A stretch of DNA of 29,045 nucleotides from Akkermansiaceae bacterium UBA7890. Lineage in GTDB: Bacteria > Verrucomicrobiota > Verrucomicrobiia > Verrucomicrobiales > Akkermansiaceae. The translations under genes were made by a program, and so were the position numbers. The stretch covers positions 2,231 through 31,275 of the forward strand of contig DLRK01000130.1 of assembly GCA_002501065.1 (NCBI GenBank). The letters are read 5' to 3'. Of the stretch, positions 6,618 through 15,803 are shown one piece after another. Numbering within the stretch: position 1 is the stretch's first letter; the number at the start of each line of letters is the position of its first letter. The notes below the pieces were generated by a model. It did not search any database and was not told the origin of the DNA. It saw only the letters and a program-made list of their open reading frames with translations.

Positions 6618-9600
6618 ATGATCTCTTCGATTCCGAAATCCACCTCCACCTTGACGGTCCTTCTGCTCGGAGTCACCATCGGGAACGCCGCCCCCGACCC
6701 GATCCGGATTTCCTACAGCAAGGACATCCAGCCCCTTCTTTCGGACAAGTGTTTCAAGTGTCACGGGAACGATCCCTCCACTCGAAAGGCGAAACTGCGT
6801 CTCGACAAGGCCGAGTTCGCCTTCGCCCCGCGTCCCGACGGCGATCCGCAACCCATCGTCAAGGGCAATCCCATCGAGAGCGAGATCATGCACTTGATCC
6901 GTAGCGAGGACGAGGACGAGGTCATGCCTCCTCCCAAGACCCGCAAGACGCTGAGCACAGCGGAGATCGACCTGATCGAACGATGGATCGTCGAGGGCGC
7001 CGACTACGAAGAGCACTGGGCCTTCTCCCCCCCTGTCCGCTCCACCCCGCCGACCGCAAAGAACAAGACCTGGCCGCGGAACACCATCGACCACTTCATC
7101 CTCGCCCGCCTTGAAGCGGCAGGACTCGAACCGAATGCCGAGGCTGACCGCCGCACTCTCATCCGCCGCGTCTCCTTCGACCTCACCGGCCTGCCACCTT
7201 CCCCTGACGCCGTGGAAGCCTTCGTCAACGACCCTCTTCCCACCAACAAGGTTTATGCCAGATTGGTAGAAACCCTCCTCTCATCCCCTCACTACGGCGA
7301 ACACCGCGCCCGCTACTGGCTGGATGCCGCCCGCTATGGTGACACCCACGGACTCCACCTCGACAACTATCGCGAGATCTGGCCCTACCGTGACTGGGTC
7401 ATCAAGGCCTTCAACTCCAACATGCCGTTCGATCAGTTCACCATCGAACAACTCGCCGGCGACCTTCTGCCCAGCCCCACACTCGACCAGCGCGTCGCCA
7501 CGGGATTCATCCGTTGCAACGTCACCACCTCCGAAGGTGGAGCAATCGCGGAGGAATACAACGCCATCTACGCCAAGGACCGGGTCGCCACCATGACCCG
7601 CGTCTGGATGGGTCTCAATGCCGACTGCGCATCGTGCCATGATCACAAGTTCGATCCCCTCACCATGCGTGACTTCTATCAACTGAGCGCCTTTTTCCGC
7701 AACTCCACCCAGAAAGCCATGGACGGCAATGCCAAGGACACTCCGCCCAATATCTTCGTGCCCGCCCGCGCAGACCGCAAACGCTGGTTCGCCCTTGACG
7801 ACGAATCCGCCTCTCTGAAGAAGCAACTCGCCAACCGGGAAGCCAATGCCATGCCCGACTTCATGGAGTGGCAGAACGACGACGCCCAGCGGAAACCGGT
7901 GGGGACCGACGACCTCGTTATTCATCTCCCCATCAACGAGGGTGAGGGCCGCAGCCTGAAGGACAGCGAAGACCACCCCTATCCCATTGTGGAGAAGGTC
8001 GCCTGGGTCGACGGCTTCACCGGAAAGGCCGTTCAGTTCACGGGGAATTCCTACGTGGAACTCGGTGATCTGGGAGACTTCGAGCGGGATCAGGCGTTCT
8101 CCTACGGCGCCTGGTTGAAGACCCCGGCCCGCGGCAACGGAGCTGCTGTCGCCCGCATGGACCGCGACGACGGTCACCGCGGCTGGGATCTCTGGCTGCA
8201 GGACAGCCGCGTGGCCATGCACCTGATCTACACCTGGCCGGAGAACTACCTCAAGGTGCTCACCAAAAAACCCCTCTCCACCAACAAATGGACCCACGTC
8301 TTTGTCACCTACGACGGATCGAGCAAGGCCGCCGGAGTGAAGATCTACTTCGATGGAGCACCACAGGACGTGGAGGTGGAGGGCGATTTCCTGGGCAATA
8401 CCATTCGCACCACCACCTCCCTGAAACTGGGCCGGCGCAATACCGGACAGGGGTTTACCAACGGAGGACTCCACGACTTCCGGCTCTACCAACGCGAGCT
8501 CAAACCTGACGAAGTGCGTCGACTCGCCAAGGGTGGCGTCATTACCGATCTCCTGGCCATCGAACAACCCAAGCGCACCAGCAAGCAGAACGAAACCATC
8601 CTGCGCTACTACCTCGAGCAGGAGGACACCTCCTATCGCATTCTCAAGGACCGGATCGCCGCTCTGGAATCCGAACGCGCCGCCATCCGCAAGCGTGGCG
8701 CCACCACGCTTGTCATGCAGGAGAAACCCTCCAAGCCGTTTGCTCACATCCTCAAACGCGGCGAGTACGACCAACCGCAGGAAAAAGTTTTTCCCGGGAC
8801 CCCCGCCGCCATGCTTCCGATGCCCAAGGATGCTCCCGCCAACCGCCTCGGCCTTGCCCGGTGGCTCATGGAACCCGACCATCCCCTCACTGCCCGTGTC
8901 AGTGTCAATCAACTCTGGCAGCAGGTCATGGGCACCGGCATCGTGGAAACCGCCGGCGACTTCGGCACCATGGGGCAACGCCCCAGTCACCCGGATCTTC
9001 TCAATTGGCTCGCGGTGGAGTTTCGTGAATCCGGCTGGGACATGAAGCATGTCCTGCGCCTCATTGTTTCTTCCGCGGCCTACCGGCAGGACTCCTCCTC
9101 CACTCCCCGGAAGATCAATCTCGATGCCGCCAATCGTCTCCTCTCCCGCGGTCCTCGCTTCCGGCTGGATGGTGAAATGATCCGCGACCAGGCACTTGCC
9201 GCCAGTGGACTGCTGGTGCGCGACCTGGGTGGACCCAGCGTCAAACCCTACCAGCCTTCCGGAGTCTGGTTTGCGGTTGGCTATACCCGCTCCAACACCG
9301 CGCGCTTCGTCCAGGATCACGAGGATAAACTCTATCGCCGCAGCCTCTACACATTCTGGAAACGAACTGCGGCCCCACCCTCCCTCGAGGTCTTCAACGC
9401 CCCCTCCCGTGAATCCTGCACTGTCCAGCGCGACAGGACCAACACTCCCCTCCAGGCTCTCACGCTCATGAACGATCCCCAGTTCATCGAGGCCGCCCGC
9501 CACCTCGCCACCAACGCCATCAACGCCTGTGGCAACGACCACCGCGCCCGGCTCAACCACATCACCTCACGGGTGCTCGCACGAACCTTCGATGACGAGG

Positions 9601-9791
9601 AACACACCCTCATCGAGCAATCGCTCCAGAAATTCCGAACCTGCTTCCAGAAGGATCCGCCCGCCGCCACGGATCTCGTATCGATCGGCGAAACCAAGGC
9701 TGACCCCGCCATTCCCGCCCCCGAGCTGGCGACCTGGATCATGATCGCGAGCCAGATCCTCAACTTCGATGAAACTATCACCAAGAACTGA
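6618..9791 (+). CDS. PSCyt1-DUF1549-LamG-DUF1553 (PSD1) multidomain cytochrome
   Basis: A 1057-residue exported protein. Domain order: Sec signal peptide (about 1-24); PSCyt1 cytochrome domain (about 33-125) with haem motif CFKCH at 45-49; DUF1549/PSCyt2 (about 158-370) with NTIDHFILARLEAAGL, FDLTGLPPSPDAVEAF and a second CASCH motif at 337-341; a LamG/concanavalin-like domain (about 430-640) with an LPINEGEG opening and an LHDFRLYQRELKPDEV ending; then DUF1553/PSD1 (about 712-1057) with NRLGLARWLM, FGTMGQRPSHPDLLNWLAVE, NTPLQALTLMNDPQF and the closing LNFDETITKN. Probably periplasmic or surface-bound, binding two haems c, with the LamG module a likely glycan-binding insert. The biochemical function of the family is unproven. 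The DUF1501 gene follows four bases after the stop. No Shine-Dalgarno sequence is visible at the ATG. Confidence 0.93.
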   Translation: MISSIPKSTSTLTVLLLGVTIGNAAPDPIRISYSKDIQPLLSDKCFKCHGNDPSTRKAKLRLDKAEFAFAPRPDGDPQPIVKGNPIESEIMHLIRSEDEDEVMPPPKTRKTLSTAEIDLIERWIVEGADYEEHWAFSPPVRSTPPTAKNKTWPRNTIDHFILARLEAAGLEPNAEADRRTLIRRVSFDLTGLPPSPDAVEAFVNDPLPTNKVYARLVETLLSSPHYGEHRARYWLDAARYGDTHGLHLDNYREIWPYRDWVIKAFNSNMPFDQFTIEQLAGDLLPSPTLDQRVATGFIRCNVTTSEGGAIAEEYNAIYAKDRVATMTRVWMGLNADCASCHDHKFDPLTMRDFYQLSAFFRNSTQKAMDGNAKDTPPNIFVPARADRKRWFALDDESASLKKQLANREANAMPDFMEWQNDDAQRKPVGTDDLVIHLPINEGEGRSLKDSEDHPYPIVEKVAWVDGFTGKAVQFTGNSYVELGDLGDFERDQAFSYGAWLKTPARGNGAAVARMDRDDGHRGWDLWLQDSRVAMHLIYTWPENYLKVLTKKPLSTNKWTHVFVTYDGSSKAAGVKIYFDGAPQDVEVEGDFLGNTIRTTTSLKLGRRNTGQGFTNGGLHDFRLYQRELKPDEVRRLAKGGVITDLLAIEQPKRTSKQNETILRYYLEQEDTSYRILKDRIAALESERAAIRKRGATTLVMQEKPSKPFAHILKRGEYDQPQEKVFPGTPAAMLPMPKDAPANRLGLARWLMEPDHPLTARVSVNQLWQQVMGTGIVETAGDFGTMGQRPSHPDLLNWLAVEFRESGWDMKHVLRLIVSSAAYRQDSSSTPRKINLDAANRLLSRGPRFRLDGEMIRDQALAASGLLVRDLGGPSVKPYQPSGVWFAVGYTRSNTARFVQDHEDKLYRRSLYTFWKRTAAPPSLEVFNAPSRESCTVQRDRTNTPLQALTLMNDPQFIEAARHLATNAINACGNDHRARLNHITSRVLARTFDDEEHTLIEQSLQKFRTCFQKDPPAATDLVSIGETKADPAIPAPELATWIMIASQILNFDETITKN

Positions 9792-9795
9792 TGCG

Positions 9796-11253
9796 ATGAA
9801 CCTCTTCGACGAAACCGTAAATGCAGAAACACGCCGACAGTTCTTCGGCCGCGGAGCCAAGGGATTGGGAAGTGCTGCCCTGGCCTCCCTGCTCTCCCGG
9901 TCCGACACCCTCGGAGCAGCCAATTCAAGGCCTCGGGTTCACCCGGCGGTGATGCCCTTTCCCAAGGCCAAACGGGCCATCTATCTCTTCATGTCGGGCG
10001 CACCGTCCCAGATGGACATGTACGACTACAAGCCCGCCATGTCCGAGAAATTCGACACCGATCTACCCGATACGGTGCGCATGGGTCAGCGCCTCACCAC
10101 CATGACCTCCGGGCAAAGCCGGTTCCCCATCGCTCCCTCCATGTTCAACTTCAAGCAACATGGCCAGGGCGGAACCTGGGTGAGCGAACTCCTCCCCCAC
10201 ACCGCCCAGGTGGTCGACGACATGGCCGTGGTCAAAACGGTGTGGACCGAGGCGATCAATCACGACCCCGCCATCACCTACATCCAGACGGGACGACAGA
10301 TTCCAGGACTCCCCTCTCTCGGATCCTGGCTCTCATACGGACTGGGCAGCATGAATGAAAACCTTCCAACGTTTGTGGTCCTCAACGCCACCTGGACCGG
10401 CCGCAAGGAAGCTCAGGCTCTCTTCGCTCGCCTCTGGGGAAGCGGACCCCTCCAGTCCAGACATTCCGGTGTCATGCTCCGGGGCAGCGGTGATCCCGTC
10501 CTCTATCTCACGAATCCGAAAGGCATCAGCCGCGGTCTCCGGCGCAGCATGATCGACGGTGTCAACGCCTTCAATCAACGCCAGTTCGAGAAGGTTGGAG
10601 ACGCTGCGATCCGGGATCGCATCACGCAGTATGAAATGGCCTTCCGCATGCAGGCCTCCGTTCCCGAACTCACTGATCTCAAGAACGAACCGGATCACGT
10701 CCATGACCTCTACGGTCCCGACAGCCGCAAGCCCGGGACCTTCGCCTACAATTGCCTCATGGCACGCCGCCTTGCCGAACGCGGGGTTCGCTTCACCCAG
10801 ATTTTCCACCGCGGATGGGATCAGCACAATCAACTCCCCAAGGACCTGCCCAACCAATGCCGCGATATCGACCAACCCACCAGGGCTCTCATCACCGACC
10901 TCAAACAACGGGGCATGCTGGACGACACCCTCATCGTCTGGGGCGGTGAGTTTGGACGCACGGTCTACTGCCAGGGCAAACTCACCCGCACCAACTACGG
11001 CCGCGATCACCACCCCAAGTGTTTCACCATGTGGATGGCCGGCGGCGGGATCAAGGGGGGCGTCAGCCACGGACTGACCGATCAGTTCTGCTACAATATC
11101 ATCAAGGATCCGGTGCACATCCGCGACATCAACGCCACCATCCTCAACCAGCTCGGCATTGATCATCAACGGCTCTCCGTCAAGTTCCAGGGGCTCGACC
11201 TCCGCCTCACCGGAGTAGAGCACGCCGTTCCCATCAAAGAGATCATCACCTGA
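9796..11253 (+). CDS. DUF1501 family protein with Tat signal (PSD1 partner)
   Basis: I use the ATG at 9796 (485 residues), four bases after the preceding stop. An in-frame ATG at 9769 would overlap the upstream gene by 23 bp. The homologous gene at 28185 likewise begins MN(L/S) directly at the stop of its DUF1553 neighbour, supporting this choice. The twin-arginine motif is ETRRQFFGRGAKG (arginines 13-14). DUF1501 motifs include a FMSGAPSQMDMYDYKPAMSE segment, GSWLSYGLGSMNENLP, GWDQHNQLPKDLP, WGGEFGRTV, GRDHHPKCF and MAGGGIKGG. The alkaline-phosphatase-like fold and conserved D/H residues suggest a metal-dependent protein, but activity is unknown. Translation is probably coupled to the PSCyt/PSD1 gene. 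Confidence 0.92.
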   Translation: MNLFDETVNAETRRQFFGRGAKGLGSAALASLLSRSDTLGAANSRPRVHPAVMPFPKAKRAIYLFMSGAPSQMDMYDYKPAMSEKFDTDLPDTVRMGQRLTTMTSGQSRFPIAPSMFNFKQHGQGGTWVSELLPHTAQVVDDMAVVKTVWTEAINHDPAITYIQTGRQIPGLPSLGSWLSYGLGSMNENLPTFVVLNATWTGRKEAQALFARLWGSGPLQSRHSGVMLRGSGDPVLYLTNPKGISRGLRRSMIDGVNAFNQRQFEKVGDAAIRDRITQYEMAFRMQASVPELTDLKNEPDHVHDLYGPDSRKPGTFAYNCLMARRLAERGVRFTQIFHRGWDQHNQLPKDLPNQCRDIDQPTRALITDLKQRGMLDDTLIVWGGEFGRTVYCQGKLTRTNYGRDHHPKCFTMWMAGGGIKGGVSHGLTDQFCYNIIKDPVHIRDINATILNQLGIDHQRLSVKFQGLDLRLTGVEHAVPIKEIIT

Positions 11254-11345
11254 AACTTTTTCCCACCACGCTCATCACAATCCATCGCCAGGGACACGCC
11301 CGCGAAAGCGGGGACGGGGTCCGGGAATTCACGTTGTACTCCCAC

Positions 11346-11395
11346 CTGCCCGGGCTCCCGGAGGCCCGGCCTGGAAAAACCTTCCCGGCAGTTAA
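11346..11395 (+). repeat. Dispersed GC hairpin repeat, copy B
   Basis: Located between convergent genes. It has a 6-bp stem (ccgggc from 11350; gcccgg ending 11369) with a G-U extension, followed by cctggaaaaacc and tcccggcagttaa. It appears to be a slightly shortened copy. A separate small hairpin with a GAAA tetraloop (cccgc/gcggg, 11299-11312) lies upstream in the same 206-bp gap and is unrelated. Confidence 0.62.
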
Positions 11396-11459
11396 TTCAA
11401 AAGGGCAAACATGCTCCTGCCGGTGATTGTATCCGGGTGCCCCGCCGCCAGGAAGCGGA

Positions 11460-13886
11460 CTACTTGTCAGAAGCCGGTGACCCGCTTGTTCCTGCCCGCT
11501 GGATTGCCGGAACGGGTTTGTCGCTCAACAGTTTCCTGAGCGTCGGCATGACGGCCTTTGCCCAGGCGTCGGCACCGGCGGGGCTGGGGTGAAGCAGGTC
11601 CCACATCAGTTTCGTGTTGATGCTGCCATCGGGCCGGAGAAAGACGTGGTTGACGTCCAGCCAGAAGATCTTTTTACCGTCCGCCAGCCGGCTGGTGAGT
11701 TCGCCCGCACGACGACAGGTCTCAATGCACCTGGCCGACGAATTGAATGCCGGCGGGCTGACGCCTTCCTCATCGTCACCGCCGCGAGGAAAGATCCTCA
11801 GCACCAGGACCTTTGTCCCCGGGTGACGTTTCCGGATCGTTCCCACGATCGCCTTGGTCCCGGCGAAGACCTGCTCAGCGGTGTGGACACTCTTGAAGTG
11901 ACGATCGTCGGTGTTGTTGGTGCCGATCAGGAGCATGACCACTTTGGGCGCCCGCTTGAAGTCGAGTTCACCGTTCTGCAGATTCCAGAGGATCTGTTCG
12001 GTCCGATAACCGTTGTGCCCGAGGTTGAGGGCGTTGAGGGGGGCGAAGTGCCTGTTCCAGACGTCCTTCACCGGCTCGTATTTGCCACCCAGTTCGCCGA
12101 GGGTGTGCGTGATCGAGTCGCCGACGAGGACCACGTCGTAACTCCCGCCTCCGGCCGCCTTCACTTTCTGATCGTGCCGGGCACTGGGCGAGGGGCGGGG
12201 AAAGTCCGCATCGCCTGGTTCAGGCAGCTTCCCGCCCGGTGACTCCTTCCAGGCCGACAGGTCACCGACTTTGACCCGTACCATCTCAGGGGTGACCTCC
12301 CGCTTGCCGGTTGTCGTTTCCGTGGCATACCAGTGGGTCGTGGCCGCATAGTCGACCAACGCGCTCTGCTGCCAGTGCAGCAGTTCCATATCGACCTGAA
12401 GATGGCTCTTGAACGGAATCCGATCCAGCGACCGGACCCGGGTGTTGGTTGTATGCCCGGGCTTGGTATAATTCCCGTTGGCCTCCCCTCGCGGCATCGC
12501 GTGGAAGGGAGCCGAAAACGTTCCGCCAACGCCCCAGGAGTAGCCGTAGTAATCTTCCGTTCCGGTTCCGAAGCTGGAGGGGAAGGCTTCCCGGTCGACG
12601 AAGATCTTCTCATCGCCTTCTCCCCACCAGGTACCGATTCCTCTGGGATGCGGCAACAGGGCCCGGTTGAACAAAGCCAGGGTATCGCCCACGTAGACCC
12701 CTTTGCCGGACACCGTCAGGTAGTTCCAGTCCATCGGCCTGGCCGTAGCCATTCTGTTCTGGCTACGCCAACTGCTGTTGAAATACATGGTCCGGTCCGT
12801 CCACTTCCAGTCCGACAGACCGATGTCACCCAGTTCGACAGAGACGTCACTGTCGCCGTGATTGAGGATCCGGACGGTGGCCTTCTCCTTGAACGGCATC
12901 GGGAACCAGCAGGTCATCCAGCCGTCCGCTTCCACCTGCCGCCACCAGTCCTGAAACGGGTTCAGGCCCGGGCCGCAGCCGAAAAAGCCTCCCACCGGTA
13001 CCAGCACTCTTTCCCTGCCGTCGCAACTGATACTGAGAACGACCGTCCGCAGGGCCTGACCGATATCGTCCGCATCCAGTTTTACCTTGAGAGAGGTAAT
13101 CGCTCCGCCGCCATCGATTTGACGAACCAGGCTCCCGCCCTCCCTGATGGCCTTGACGCCTCCCGCCACCGTCCGGGTCGCGGCGATTCTGTCCTGCCCG
13201 GGCTGTAACAGACTTTTCTGGACCCGGGCGAGCAGGTCGGCATGAGTCGTCAGGTCACGCTTCGAGAAGGTCCGGACCCTGGTTCCCCCGGGATAGCTGA
13301 CATAATTGATGTTGTAGTAGATGCAGTCTTCGAACTTGCCGGTGTCATGAAGGTTGGGACCGTCGTAGGTAACCCTGCAGTGCTTTTCGAAAGGGATGGG
13401 GAGATACAGGTTTCTTCCGTTCCATCCGACCACGTTGCTGAGCGGCTTTCCAACGATCCCATCGCCCCCCACGAGATCATCCGCCGTTGACGCATACACG
13501 GGATCGTCCGAACCATCCAGGTAGATCCGGACCGTCCCTTCGAACCTCTGTTGAGTCAGCCACCACCTGACGATTGCTCCTGGCCCGGCAACATCCATCA
13601 TGATCCATTCCCGTCTGCCATCCACGTCCTGATGGCCATCGAAGAACGACGAATCCGCGTTGGCAAACCAGCCGGGCTTGTCCGGGGCAACCGACTCCCG
13701 GTTGTAACTGCTGCACTGCTTGCACAGAAACTCGGGGCTGGGGAATTCCGCCACCTTCCTGCGATCGACCATGTCACTCAACAGCGTCCCGAAATCAACC
13801 TGCCCGGCAGCCGGTCGCGCACCGGCGACGCTCGTCAACTGCATGGCGACAGGAAGGAACAGGGCAAGGAGTTTTCCTGCTGGCAT
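11460..13886 (-). CDS. DUF2961 (GH172-like) glycoside hydrolase fused to SGNH/GDSL hydrolase
   Basis: I choose the ATG at 13886 (808 residues) because GAGAG at 13893-13897 lies six bases upstream and a Sec signal peptide (MPAGKLLALFLPVAMQLTSV) starts there; in-frame ATGs at 13913 and 13925 lack both. Residues ~30-510 match DUF2961: a DGRREWIMMDVAGPGAIVRW block, PFKEKATVRILN, and WWGEGDEKIFVD followed by GTGTEDYYGYSWG. Glutamates 423 and 444 sit 21 residues apart, as I recall for the catalytic pair of the founding GH172 enzymes. Residues ~580-790 form an SGNH hydrolase with GDSIT (Ser591), a conserved LNLGHNGYRTEQ block, LLIGTNN and a terminal DLLHP pair (Asp763, His766), all intact. It may debranch a polysaccharide and remove an ester group. 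Substrate unknown. It could be transcribed with the PQQ-propeller gene upstream, although 353 bp separates them. Confidence 0.88.
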   Translation of the reverse strand: MPAGKLLALFLPVAMQLTSVAGARPAAGQVDFGTLLSDMVDRRKVAEFPSPEFLCKQCSSYNRESVAPDKPGWFANADSSFFDGHQDVDGRREWIMMDVAGPGAIVRWWLTQQRFEGTVRIYLDGSDDPVYASTADDLVGGDGIVGKPLSNVVGWNGRNLYLPIPFEKHCRVTYDGPNLHDTGKFEDCIYYNINYVSYPGGTRVRTFSKRDLTTHADLLARVQKSLLQPGQDRIAATRTVAGGVKAIREGGSLVRQIDGGGAITSLKVKLDADDIGQALRTVVLSISCDGRERVLVPVGGFFGCGPGLNPFQDWWRQVEADGWMTCWFPMPFKEKATVRILNHGDSDVSVELGDIGLSDWKWTDRTMYFNSSWRSQNRMATARPMDWNYLTVSGKGVYVGDTLALFNRALLPHPRGIGTWWGEGDEKIFVDREAFPSSFGTGTEDYYGYSWGVGGTFSAPFHAMPRGEANGNYTKPGHTTNTRVRSLDRIPFKSHLQVDMELLHWQQSALVDYAATTHWYATETTTGKREVTPEMVRVKVGDLSAWKESPGGKLPEPGDADFPRPSPSARHDQKVKAAGGGSYDVVLVGDSITHTLGELGGKYEPVKDVWNRHFAPLNALNLGHNGYRTEQILWNLQNGELDFKRAPKVVMLLIGTNNTDDRHFKSVHTAEQVFAGTKAIVGTIRKRHPGTKVLVLRIFPRGGDDEEGVSPPAFNSSARCIETCRRAGELTSRLADGKKIFWLDVNHVFLRPDGSINTKLMWDLLHPSPAGADAWAKAVMPTLRKLLSDKPVPAIQRAGTSGSPASDK

Positions 13887-14239
13887 CCGGGGCTCTCTTT
13901 CGGGTTGGAACATTCCGCGTCGCATCGATGGGGAAACCGAACCCTGATCGCTGCCGCGCGTCAGATCACTCTGCCATATTCCGCCCGGGTTCTCGACAAC
14001 TCCAGCCCACTATTTCCCTGCCTCTCTGCATCCCGCTTCCGGGCCTCCAGGAACCCCGGCTCCCGGAAAGCCATCCCCCGGCAATTGACCCCTTCCAAGC
14101 CCCTTTCCGCATGAAACCTCTATCCAGCCCTCCATTCTTGAGATCGAGCGGTGCAATTATTCGTCCGATTCTCCAGGCAAGCCGTCATTCAGTCTGACTT
14201 CCTGATCCCCGTATTCCGTCCCCTGGCCTGCAACTCGCT
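13887..14239. other. Intergenic region upstream of the DUF2961-SGNH gene
   Basis: This 353-bp gap holds one copy of the dispersed hairpin repeat (14027-14088) and the GAGAG ribosome-binding site of the DUF2961-SGNH gene (13893-13897). Short open frames on both strands lack start signals and family resemblance. I see no clear promoter or terminator. Confidence 0.5.
14027..14088 (+). repeat. Dispersed GC hairpin repeat, copy C
   Basis: Contains gcttccgggcctcc, aggaaccccggctcccgg and a tail of cccccggcaattga. The left arm and tail agree with other copies, while the right arm has diverged; the aggaacccc segment is shared with copy E at 17265. The stem is consequently weaker than in copies A and D. 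Confidence 0.58.
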
Positions 14240-15439
14240 CTAATCGCCCAGGTCCAGGCAGATCGCCCAGCCATCGGCATCCCGCAGATAGAGTTTTCCC
14301 CGGTGGAGCACCGGGGGTGCCCAGGTCCGTTTGCCGAAACCTTGGCGGGAAGCAAGTTCCTCGTAACCGTCGGGAGAAGCTTTCGCAACGACCAGGCGGC
14401 CATTGTTGCTCAGGATAATCAGTTTGCCTTGTGAGAGGATGAGGGATCCTTTCAGGGCTTCATGCGACCACCGGGTCTTTCCACTGGCAGCATCGACACA
14501 ACGAAGGGCTCCTTTTTCCTTGCGATGCACCGGACCGTCAAAGCCATAGAGATAACCGTCATGAAGCACAGGCGCCGATATATGATTCTGGAATTCCTTA
14601 TTCGTCCATATCGCATCGACCGTATCTTCATTGGGATCGAAAAGTGCCGCTCCCATGTCCCACCACGAAGAAAGATACACATCATCACCAATGATAACGG
14701 GATCAGCAGAATTCTCCCCCATCCTGGTAGCCCAGTCGATCTTCCGGAGAAGCTCTCCCGCATTCTGGGAAACAATGTGCATCGCCGCGTAACCGAAAAT
14801 CGCAAGCGCTGCCTGTTTCTTACAGATAAGTGGAACCGGAACCGCGTAGCCCCCGGAGCCGGGAGCGGAGTTCCACAGCAGCTTCCCGGTATTCTTGTCG
14901 AGGGCGATGCCGGATGTGTTCGCGTTGAGGAAGAGCCGATCACCAATAATGACAGGACACGAGGCGAATCCCCAGGTTGGCATCGGGGCCCTGGCCAGCG
15001 CCGCCACATCGGTTCGCCAGCGTGTTTCACCACTGACCTTGTCGAGACAGGACAGCAGTCCCTGCTTGCTCAGGAGATAGAGCCATTTGCCTTCAATGAC
15101 CGGCGAAGCATTCGGACCACCCGGATTATACTTGGGCACCAGTTCCTGGGGATAGCGAACAGTCCAGATCGACTTTCCCGTTTCGACATCCAGGCACTGG
15201 ATGAGATCTTCACCATCGAGATTCCCAACCGTATAGGCGCGGCCTTCACTGACTGCGATACCGGAATACCCGAGGTGCACCGGCACACGCCAGAGAATTT
15301 CAGGCCCGGACTCCGGCCATTCATGTTTCCACGTCGTCTCATGGTCATAGTTTCCGTTTCCCTGCGGTCCACGCCAGACACTCCACTCAGGAGTCGCGCT
15401 CAGACAAAGAGGGACAAGAAATGCCAGCAGGGTTTTCAT
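14240..15439 (-). CDS. Exported PQQ-type (BamB-like) beta-propeller protein
   Basis: The ATG at 15439 is preceded by AGGTGAG (15449-15455) with a nine-base spacer and opens a signal peptide (MKTLLAFLVPLCLSA), giving 399 residues; an upstream in-frame ATG at 15466 is rejected. The mature start WSVWRGPQGNGNYD is typical of exported PVC PQQ-like propellers. Propeller blades are marked by D-x-x-(T/S)-G-(K/E)-x-x-W repeats: DVETGKSIW, DKVSGETRW, DKNTGKLLW, DAASGKTRW. No cofactor-binding residues typical of quinoprotein dehydrogenases can be confirmed, so a scaffold or ligand-binding role is as likely as an enzyme. Four 60-base lines inside the gene (14521, 14641, 14701, 14761) contain 129 G+C of 240 bases, visibly below most neighbours. 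Confidence 0.9.
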   Translation of the reverse strand: MKTLLAFLVPLCLSATPEWSVWRGPQGNGNYDHETTWKHEWPESGPEILWRVPVHLGYSGIAVSEGRAYTVGNLDGEDLIQCLDVETGKSIWTVRYPQELVPKYNPGGPNASPVIEGKWLYLLSKQGLLSCLDKVSGETRWRTDVAALARAPMPTWGFASCPVIIGDRLFLNANTSGIALDKNTGKLLWNSAPGSGGYAVPVPLICKKQAALAIFGYAAMHIVSQNAGELLRKIDWATRMGENSADPVIIGDDVYLSSWWDMGAALFDPNEDTVDAIWTNKEFQNHISAPVLHDGYLYGFDGPVHRKEKGALRCVDAASGKTRWSHEALKGSLILSQGKLIILSNNGRLVVAKASPDGYEELASRQGFGKRTWAPPVLHRGKLYLRDADGWAICLDLGD

Positions 15440-15609
15440 CAATAAACGCTCACCTGATGAAATCAAAAAACAGAGAAGTCACAACGGGAAATGCAATCCC
15501 TTTACCCCTTCCACGCCATCCCCGGAAAATCCCCTCTCAAACTTTCAACCCTGGCCACCACATCACCCTTATATGCCGGGGTCAGCCACTTGTCAGATGA
15601 TTCCATGCA

Positions 15610-15641
15610 GGGTATGAAGTTATCCAATGGTATTCATACCC
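15610..15641. promoter_or_regulatory. Perfect 9-bp inverted repeat, candidate operator
   Basis: gggtatgaa (15610-15618) and ttcataccc (15633-15641) are exact reverse complements separated by 14 bases, so the centres are 23 bp apart, close to two helical turns. The element lies between divergent genes, 171 bp from one start and 229 bp from the other. A transcription-factor dimer site or an RNA hairpin are both possible. Confidence 0.4.
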
Positions 15642-15803
15642 AACCCTGTCAGCCATTATCACCAAGCCGATGCCGCATGCACAAATAACATGTGAGAGGA
15701 ATCAACCCTGCCAACTCGATCTCCCCTCGGGTTTTCCCGGGTCCCAATGATGCTGAGCCCCTAACTCGTATTTCCTGTGCCGGGAACCAGATCCTCCTTC
15801 CCT

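Noticed and set aside
7281..9560. Long open frame of 759 codons on the minus strand
   Set aside because: It lies entirely inside the PSCyt1-LamG-PSD1 gene on the opposite strand, its translation is low-complexity (rich in G, V, E) without family motifs, and high-GC genes commonly cast such antisense shadows.
15491..15688. Possible 65-residue small protein in the divergent region
   Set aside because: No ribosome-binding site, no hydrophobic or conserved pattern, and it spans the inverted repeat; chance open frame.
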